Positions 14,021 through 18,539 of a stretch of DNA of 18,539 bases are shown piece after piece. This DNA comes from Methanomassiliicoccaceae archaeon. GTDB lineage: Archaea > Thermoplasmatota > Thermoplasmata > Methanomassiliicoccales > Methanomethylophilaceae. The stretch is from positions 1-18,539 of the forward strand of contig WRNI01000014.1 in the NCBI GenBank assembly GCA_009776695.1. Reading direction: 5' to 3'. The position numbers and the translations under genes are program-made. Within the stretch, counting starts at the first letter, position 1; each line of letters opens with the position of its first letter. The notes beneath the pieces were generated by a model. It saw nothing but the letters and a program-made list of their open reading frames with translations. It did no database searches and was not told where the DNA came from.

Positions 14021-14754
14021 ATCTTTACCATTCCGCATCGGATGCACTCCCTGTACCCTCTTTCTCTGATATCCTTCAGAAGGCCCATCGGCCTTCCGGA
14101 GCATTTGATCTTCCCGTCCACCAGGATGTATGCGTCATCCGCGCCTATATGGTCCAATATCTGACCGGTATGCGTGATCACCAGCGCGGAAACGTTATTC
14201 GGTGAATTGCATTGCGGACCGCCGCAGAGAAGCTCGTGCACCTTTTTTCCTACGAGTCCTATGCTCTCAAGGTCCACTCCCGATTCCGGTTCATCAAGAA
14301 GCACGAACTTCGGCCGCTGGGCGGTGAGCTGCATCAGCTCCGATCTTTTTATCTCGCCCCCGGAGAACCCGACGTTTATGTCCCTGTCCAAAAAGCCATC
14401 CATCCTGAACTCGTCGGCCTTTTTGATCACGGCGTCGGCGTCATCCGATACGGCGTTCACAAGAGCTCTCAGTTTGACGCCCACAAGGTTGGGCGGTCTC
14501 TGCATCATCATCCCTATGCCCAGCTTCGCGCGCTCGTCGATCGGCATCCCCGTTATATCGGTGTTATCGTAAATTATGCGTCCTTTTGTTATTTTGCAGT
14601 GCCCGAGGCCCATGATCGCCGCCAGAAGCGTTGATTTGCCGGAACCGTTCGGGCCGAACAGCACGCATGTTCTCCCGTCGCCGATCTCAAGGTCGATGCC
14701 TTTCAGAATTTCCTTTCCGCCCGCCTCCGCGTGCAGGTTCTCTATCTTAAGCAA
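14017..14754 (-). CDS. sufC: SufC Fe-S assembly ATPase (ABC type)
   Basis: Soluble ABC-type ATPase that drives SufB, about 245 aa, close to E. coli SufC. Walker A is GPNGSGKST (34-42), the signature is FSGGEIKRSE, Walker B is VLLDEPESGVD and the H-loop is VITHTG. There is no membrane segment. The open frame extends to an ATG at 14793, but that stretch contains the TATA box, so the real start is downstream. I chose the TTG at 14754, giving MLKIENLHAE, the usual SufC opening, with GTGAT 4 nt upstream. A GTG at 14763 is the alternative. The C-terminus ends ECIRCGMVKM and has a Cys pair. sufB overlaps its stop by 4 nt. Confidence 0.93.
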   Translation of the reverse strand: MLKIENLHAEAGGKEILKGIDLEIGDGRTCVLFGPNGSGKSTLLAAIMGLGHCKITKGRIIYDNTDITGMPIDERAKLGIGMMMQRPPNLVGVKLRALVNAVSDDADAVIKKADEFRMDGFLDRDINVGFSGGEIKRSELMQLTAQRPKFVLLDEPESGVDLESIGLVGKKVHELLCGGPQCNSPNNVSALVITHTGQILDHIGADDAYILVDGKIKCSGRPMGLLKDIRERGYRECIRCGMVKM

Positions 14755-14776
14755 ATGTATCACGACCTTAAGCGGT

Positions 14777-14790
14777 TTAAAATATATATT
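14777..14790 (-). promoter_or_regulatory. TATA box of sufCB
   Basis: On the minus strand AATATATATTTTAA (14790-14777) is a strong A/T box of archaeal TATA type. Transcription would start about 25 bp later, near 14755-14762, which rules out the ATG at 14793 as the sufC start and leaves little or no leader. Confidence 0.6.
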
Positions 14791-14835
14791 CATTACGTTA
14801 TCAAATGTTATTCACTATACAACTTATCAGGCAGG

Positions 14836-14861
14836 CATTAATATTTCAGCGTATGATACGC
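14836..14861 (+). promoter_or_regulatory. promoter of the iron-sulfur flavoprotein gene with 13-bp palindrome
   Basis: ATTAATATTT at 14837-14846 is TATA-like. Directly downstream GCGTAT-G-ATACGC (14849-14861) is a perfect inverted repeat with 6-bp arms. It ends 6 nt before the ATG at 14868 and covers or adjoins the expected transcription start, a fitting place for a repressor site. Confidence 0.55.
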
Positions 14862-14867
14862 ACCTGT

Positions 14868-15455
14868 ATGAAAGTGGTCGCACTGAACGGGAGCCCCAGG
14901 TTAATAGGCAATACATCGGCAGCGGTGACAATGATACTTGACGAATTGGAAAAGTACGGGTTCGAGACGGAGCACGTTCAGATCTACGGCGATATCTCGG
15001 TACCATGCAACGACTGCGGTTCGTGCGCCATACGCGGGGACGGAAGATGCATCAACGAGGACGACGGCATGAACGCATATCTTGATATGATGGCGGACGC
15101 TGACGGAATAATTCTGGCCGCACCCTCTTATTACGGAGGCATCCCGGGGCAGATGAAGATACTGCTTGAGCGCATCGGTCTCGCGTCGTCAGCGTGTGCG
15201 TCAGGCAACCGGCTTGCCAGAAAGATCGGTGCAGCGGTCGCGGTGCAGGGCCGCGACGGCGGTATGCAGACACATTCGGAGATGATCGATTTCATGCTGC
15301 GAAACGGCATGATCGTCTGCGGTTCGTCGCCCCCGGCCGTTCTTACCGGAAAGGGACCGTCAGAGGTGCTTAACGACAAAGAAGGCGCGGCGGCGCTCAG
15401 ACATCTCGCCAAAGAAATGGCATGGCTGATGTCAAAGATCTCTGAACAGAGATGA
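14868..15455 (+). CDS. iron-sulfur flavoprotein (NADPH-dependent FMN reductase family)
   Basis: Flavodoxin-fold redox protein of about 195 aa resembling the archaeal iron-sulfur flavoproteins, which bind FMN and a [4Fe-4S] cluster. The FMN phosphate loop is NGSPRLIGNTS (8-18). The compact cysteine motif is Cys47, Cys50, Cys53 and Cys61 (CNDCGSCAIRGDGRC). APSYYGGIPGQMKILLERI is the family block around the flavin and dimer contacts. Known members handle reduced ferredoxin, oxygen or peroxide in anaerobes; the partner here is unknown. The frame is open from 14805, but MKVVALNGSPR from the ATG at 14868 is the family N-terminus. No ribosome binding site is visible, so the mRNA may be leaderless. 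It is divergent from sufCB. Confidence 0.9.
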   Translation: MKVVALNGSPRLIGNTSAAVTMILDELEKYGFETEHVQIYGDISVPCNDCGSCAIRGDGRCINEDDGMNAYLDMMADADGIILAAPSYYGGIPGQMKILLERIGLASSACASGNRLARKIGAAVAVQGRDGGMQTHSEMIDFMLRNGMIVCGSSPPAVLTGKGPSEVLNDKEGAAALRHLAKEMAWLMSKISEQR

Positions 15456-15518
15456 ATACCGAATAATTAATGGTCCGGTATATTCTCATTATCATCAGCA
15501 GTTCGTATTTTTGCGTTC

Positions 15519-15538
15519 CCGTCCGTTCCGCCGGACGG
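15519..15538. repeat. GC-rich hairpin
   Basis: CCGTCCG (15519-15525) and CGGACGG (15532-15538) form a perfect 7-bp stem around a 6-nt loop, about 64 nt after the flavoprotein stop. Outer TCCC/GGGA bases could lengthen the stem with a bulge. No long T-run follows, so it may protect a 3' end rather than terminate. Confidence 0.5.
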
Positions 15539-15696
15539 CGGGACGGCCGCAGACCTCCGATAAGTTTGAAAACGGTGCCGAAATGATATTATTCTGATTG
15601 TATGACAGTTTGTTTTAAATATTAAATAGTAACAATTTTTGTTTTTGAGTGACTAGTATTAAATATAACGTCTAGTATCCAATTGATATTAACGAA

Positions 15697-15735
15697 AAAG
15701 GCTTATAAAATGGCCTTTAGCGGTTTTGAGGAGGT
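15697..15735 (+). promoter_or_regulatory. promoter and ribosome binding site of the surface-protein gene
   Basis: TTATAAAA (15703-15710) is a textbook TATA box. It is framed exactly by a 6-bp inverted repeat, AAAGGC (15697-15702) and GCCTTT (15713-15718), which may be an operator that blocks TBP. The purine-rich AACGAAAAAGG upstream fits a BRE. GAGGAGGT (15728-15735) is a strong ribosome binding site 6 nt before the ATG at 15742. The TATA-to-start distance leaves a leader of only about 10-15 nt, so a second start site upstream may serve translation better. Confidence 0.65.
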
Positions 15736-15741
15736 AAGAGT

Positions 15742-18539
15742 ATGGAAGAATACAAAAAAGAACAGAACAGAACAAAAAAAGAAAGGAAAGAGGACGGTGC
15801 GCGCACAAAGCGGAACGCCTTCGTATGCGCGGCAGCGATGATGTTCATCGCCGCCGCTCTGATGACGGCGTTCACGTTCGCCGCCCCGTCATCAGAGGAT
15901 GCCGGCGATGATCAGACGATCGGATCGAACGGGGACACATTCGACTACACATCCGCGCCGAACCTGAAACTCACGTACATGGTAACGAGCGAGGATCCGA
16001 ACACGGCGCAGGTGTACGGTTACATATCAGGAATAACACATGAGATGAGGATACCGTCAACGGTCACGAACAACGGTAAGGAATACATCGTAACATCCAT
16101 CGGTGATGGTGTGTTCAACGCCAAGGAGAACGAAGAGATAAAGAAAAAATTAAATAAGGTCGTTCTTCCCGATTCCGTAACGGTCATCGGGAAAGAGGCG
16201 TTCGTCCATTGCGCCAATCTTGAGGGCATCAATCTCGATAAGATAACGTCCGTCGGTATGCTGGCGTTCATCCATTGTACATCGCTGACATCCGTCGAGT
16301 TACCGATGGCAGAGATCATCGAGGCCGGCGCGTTCACCAACTGCAACAATATGACGTACGCATTCGTAGGCGGATCGCTCACTCACCTCGGGGAATTTGC
16401 ATTCTACAGTGACAGGCTGGGCGCGCTTGCGATACCGTACGGAACGATATTGGGAGAACAGCCGGTGGATCATTCTGTGACGGTCCTAGTTCATTATGAG
16501 GGCGCGCCGGCGGTCAGCGCCGTCAGGGACGGGAATGAAGTAAAACTTACGATACACGCGGAGATCCCGGCCTCGGAGCTGACCGTGGGCACGGCCCACG
16601 GCGGTAACGGCGTTACCGTAACAGGAGAAGATCACGAATGGTCGTTCGTAAAGCAATTTATTAAGAACGAATACTACGCGAAGTTCGTTCAGGCGGTCTC
16701 GTTCACCGTATCAGGTAAAGTAACGGACGGCGTGAACGGTATAGCGGGAGCGGCGATAGCATACACCGTCACCGGAACTCCCGGGATACAGGTAATTGAG
16801 ACGGCAAACAACGGCACATACGCGATCGAGGCGCCTTGGGGTTCCGAGGTCTCGATAATAAGCGTCGTCAGGTCAGGTTATGTGAGCGCGCAGTCAATGC
16901 CGCTGTACTTCAGCGGCAAAGCGACGCAGAACTTCGTTATGAACGGAGGCCATGGCACAACGTACACCGTAACCGGCAGCGTCAAGCACGGAACGCACGC
17001 GCTGAACGGCGTGAATATCTCATACATCATATACGGAGGCGGCGCCGGTAATGTTAAGACGGACGCGAACGGAAAGTATGTCATATCCGGGATACCATCG
17101 GGCGCGGTCGTTCATATAAATGATGCGCAGAAAGATGGTTTCACCAACACAACGCACCTGCCGGCAGAGCTGTACGTTGACGGAAATAAAACAGCGGACA
17201 TCGCTATGTCCCCCGTCCCGGGTCATCATCTCACGATATCGGGAAAGGCGGAGCTGAACGGCGCCGGCCTTGAGAATGTAACAATATCATATACAGCGGA
17301 CGGCATCAACCAACCTTCGGCACTCACGGACAAGTTCGGCAATTACAAGATAACGGTGCCGGCCGGTTCCGTTGTGATAATAACGGCGGCGAAGGACACC
17401 TATGTTGTCAAAACATCGTATGCGGAATTATACATGAGCGAGAACAGGACTGGCGTTGATTTTGCGTTCGACTACGACAGGGATCACTGGGCCATAGTGA
17501 TCTTCGATCCCGAGAACGGAGAGCCGCCGGCACAGGTGTGGCATGAGATCGGCACAAAACTGACGAAGCCGGACGATCCGGTGAAAAGCACATACAAATT
17601 CGCAGGATGGTCCTTCGCAGGCGCGTTATGGAACTTCGGCAGCGATATCGTGGGCGGAGATATGACGCTGACAGCGGAATACGATCACGACGAGACATAT
17701 TGGGCGACAGTAATCTTCGATCCTGACAACAGTACCGGTACAACGGAGATATGGCACAGTAAAGGCACCGTATTGGCAGACCCCATCATTCCTGTGAAGG
17801 GGTCGCTGAAGTTCATCGGCTGGTTCCTCAGCGATGCGGAATGGAACTTCAATGATATCGTGACGAAAGACATCACACTGAAAGCGAAGTATGAGAACGA
17901 CCCAGAATACCACTACAAGGTGACGTTCAATGCGGACAACGGCTTACCGCCGCAGGAAGTATGGACACTCAAAGGCGACACCGTCGCTGAGCCCGCTGTC
18001 CCTGTGAAGGGATCGCTGACCTTCATCGGATGGTTCCTGGGGGACAAAGAATGGGACTTCAATGATGCGATAACATTAGATATAACACTTAAGGCAAAGT
18101 ATGAGAACGACCCGGAATACTACTTCAAAGTGATATTCGACGCAGACAACGGAACCGGTCCCGAAGAAGCATGGGTGCTCAAGGGCACGGTCGTTGACGA
18201 GCCAAATGTTCCGACCAAAGGATCGCTGACATTCGTCGGCTGGTTCCTCGGAGACACTGAATGGAATTTCAGCGATGCAGTGACGTCAGACATCACGCTG
18301 AAGGCAAAGTACGAGAACGACCCGGAATACCACTATAAGGTAACGTTCGACGCAGACAACGGCTCCTCAACGGAAGCATGGGTTCTCAAAGGCGAGATCG
18401 TCGCTGAGCCCGGAACTCCGGCAAAGGGTTCGCTGACGTTCATCGGATGGTTCCTCGGAGATGCGAAATGGGACTTCGCCGACGCGATAATATCAGACAT
18501 CACGCTGAAGGCTAAGTACGAGAACGACCCTGAATATTA
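15742..18539 (+). CDS. large surface protein: BspA-like LRR, carboxypeptidase-regulatory-like domains and Listeria-Bacteroides repeats (partial)
   Basis: Open from the ATG at 15742 to the window edge, 932 codons with no stop. Residues 1-25 are very basic and charged. Residues 26-48 (AFVCAAAMMFIAAALMTAF...) are a signal peptide or N-terminal anchor, so the rest should be outside the cell. Residues 103-235 are a BspA-type leucine-rich region (VTSIGDGVF, VVLPDSVTVIGKEAF, VGMLAFIHCTSLTSVELP). Residues 320-400, 408-490 and 497-577 are three related beta-sandwich units of carboxypeptidase-regulatory or Big type (FTVSGKVTDGVNGIAGAAI, YTVTGSVKHGTHALNGVNI, LTISGKAELNGAGLENVTI). From residue 583 come tandem repeats of the Listeria-Bacteroides (InlB B / Flg_new) type with the F-x-GW motif. 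Such proteins are proposed adhesins of host-associated microbes; the ligand is unknown. Confidence 0.88.
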   Translation, partial: MEEYKKEQNRTKKERKEDGARTKRNAFVCAAAMMFIAAALMTAFTFAAPSSEDAGDDQTIGSNGDTFDYTSAPNLKLTYMVTSEDPNTAQVYGYISGITHEMRIPSTVTNNGKEYIVTSIGDGVFNAKENEEIKKKLNKVVLPDSVTVIGKEAFVHCANLEGINLDKITSVGMLAFIHCTSLTSVELPMAEIIEAGAFTNCNNMTYAFVGGSLTHLGEFAFYSDRLGALAIPYGTILGEQPVDHSVTVLVHYEGAPAVSAVRDGNEVKLTIHAEIPASELTVGTAHGGNGVTVTGEDHEWSFVKQFIKNEYYAKFVQAVSFTVSGKVTDGVNGIAGAAIAYTVTGTPGIQVIETANNGTYAIEAPWGSEVSIISVVRSGYVSAQSMPLYFSGKATQNFVMNGGHGTTYTVTGSVKHGTHALNGVNISYIIYGGGAGNVKTDANGKYVISGIPSGAVVHINDAQKDGFTNTTHLPAELYVDGNKTADIAMSPVPGHHLTISGKAELNGAGLENVTISYTADGINQPSALTDKFGNYKITVPAGSVVIITAAKDTYVVKTSYAELYMSENRTGVDFAFDYDRDHWAIVIFDPENGEPPAQVWHEIGTKLTKPDDPVKSTYKFAGWSFAGALWNFGSDIVGGDMTLTAEYDHDETYWATVIFDPDNSTGTTEIWHSKGTVLADPIIPVKGSLKFIGWFLSDAEWNFNDIVTKDITLKAKYENDPEYHYKVTFNADNGLPPQEVWTLKGDTVAEPAVPVKGSLTFIGWFLGDKEWDFNDAITLDITLKAKYENDPEYYFKVIFDADNGTGPEEAWVLKGTVVDEPNVPTKGSLTFVGWFLGDTEWNFSDAVTSDITLKAKYENDPEYHYKVTFDADNGSSTEAWVLKGEIVAEPGTPAKGSLTFIGWFLGDAKWDFADAIISDITLKAKYENDPEY
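17488..18537 (+). repeat. five tandem ~210-bp coding repeats (70-residue surface modules)
   Basis: Units run 17488-17700 (213 nt), 17701-17910 (210), 17911-18120 (210), 18121-18330 (210) and 18331-18537 (207), and the array continues past the edge. Each encodes V-x-F-(D/N)-x-(D/E)-N, then a W, then (K)GSLxFxGWF, W-(N/D)-F and a DITLKAKYENDPEY-like end. Unit 1 is the most divergent (TLTAEYDHDETY). Units 2-5 all end KAKYENDPEY. The gradient suggests duplication from the right with repeat homogenisation. Confidence 0.9.

Larger units (their letters stand above)
15456..15741. other. AT-rich intergenic region upstream of the surface protein
   Basis: 286 bp with no credible gene. The left part holds a GC-rich hairpin (15519-15538). 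The right part is very AT-rich and holds several A/T boxes (TTAAATATTAAATA near 15614, TTAAATATAA at 15659-15668) and two CTAGTAT copies, at 15653-15659 and 15672-15678. It ends in the main TATA box and ribosome binding site. More than one promoter, or phase- or growth-dependent control, is possible. Confidence 0.55.

Noticed and set aside
14805..14867. 21-residue N-terminal extension of the flavoprotein
   Set aside because: It contains the TATA-like box and palindrome, and the flavodoxin fold begins at MKVVALNGSPR.
17488..18537. CRISPR-like array
   Set aside because: Units are 210 bp, in frame, coding and adjacent, with no short constant repeats separating unique spacers.

Overview
This window is archaeal and most likely comes from a methanogen of the Methanomassiliicoccales/Thermoplasmatota type, possibly host-associated. 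The archaeal signs are ribosomal protein L10e, the Rpp21-type RNase P protein, an archaeal Dph2, the preQ0/archaeosine genes, TATA-box promoters and GGTGAT-type ribosome binding sites. An MtxX-like protein (methanogenesis marker 4) points to a methanogen. SerRS is of the common type rather than the rare methanogenic type. The right end encodes a BspA-like / Listeria-Bacteroides-repeat surface protein of a kind common in gut methanogens. The order-level assignment is inference. I see no insertion sequence, CRISPR array, rRNA or tRNA.

Layout from left to right. (1) 1-2253, minus strand: an operon of class I/II aminotransferase, an unknown 171-aa protein and mevalonate kinase, the last cut by the window edge. 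All junctions overlap. (2) 2254-2622: a divergent regulatory region with repeats, dyads and a clear TATA box. (3) 2623-4077, plus strand: an unknown 91-aa protein with a hairpin terminator, then a YfbR-like HD-domain protein. (4) 6986-4074, minus strand: a translation and RNA-processing operon of an unknown 337-aa protein, RNase P component 4, a YhbY/CRM RNA-binding protein and seryl-tRNA synthetase. (5) 7136-8639, plus strand: L10e followed after 1 nt by Dph2 (diphthamide on aEF2). (6) 8683-11186, plus strand: mtxX-queD-queC-queE, an MtxX-like gene joined to the three preQ0 genes. (7) 12339-11183, minus strand: an Mrp/NBP35 scaffold ATPase and a NifX/NifB-like protein. (8) 12446-12838, plus strand: a VOC/glyoxalase-fold protein. 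(9) 14754-12833, minus strand: sufC-sufB, a minimal SUF system with no SufD, SufE or SufS. (10) 14868-15455, plus strand: an iron-sulfur flavoprotein. (11) 15742 to the right edge: a membrane-anchored surface protein with a leucine-rich region, three carboxypeptidase-regulatory-like domains and at least five tandem repeats of about 70 residues.

The genes fall into themes. One is Fe-S cluster assembly (Mrp, SufBC) next to Fe-S or radical-SAM enzymes (QueE, Dph2, the iron-sulfur flavoprotein). The other is RNA and translation (L10e, SerRS, RNase P, YhbY, archaeosine, diphthamide). Packing is extreme: most operon junctions overlap as ATGA/GTGA, and all three convergent gene pairs overlap at their stop codons. 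The least explained parts are the MtxX-archaeosine coupling, the 337-aa protein in the RNase P operon, the 91-aa protein with its own strong promoter, and short ATACG/CGTAT dyads that recur at promoters.
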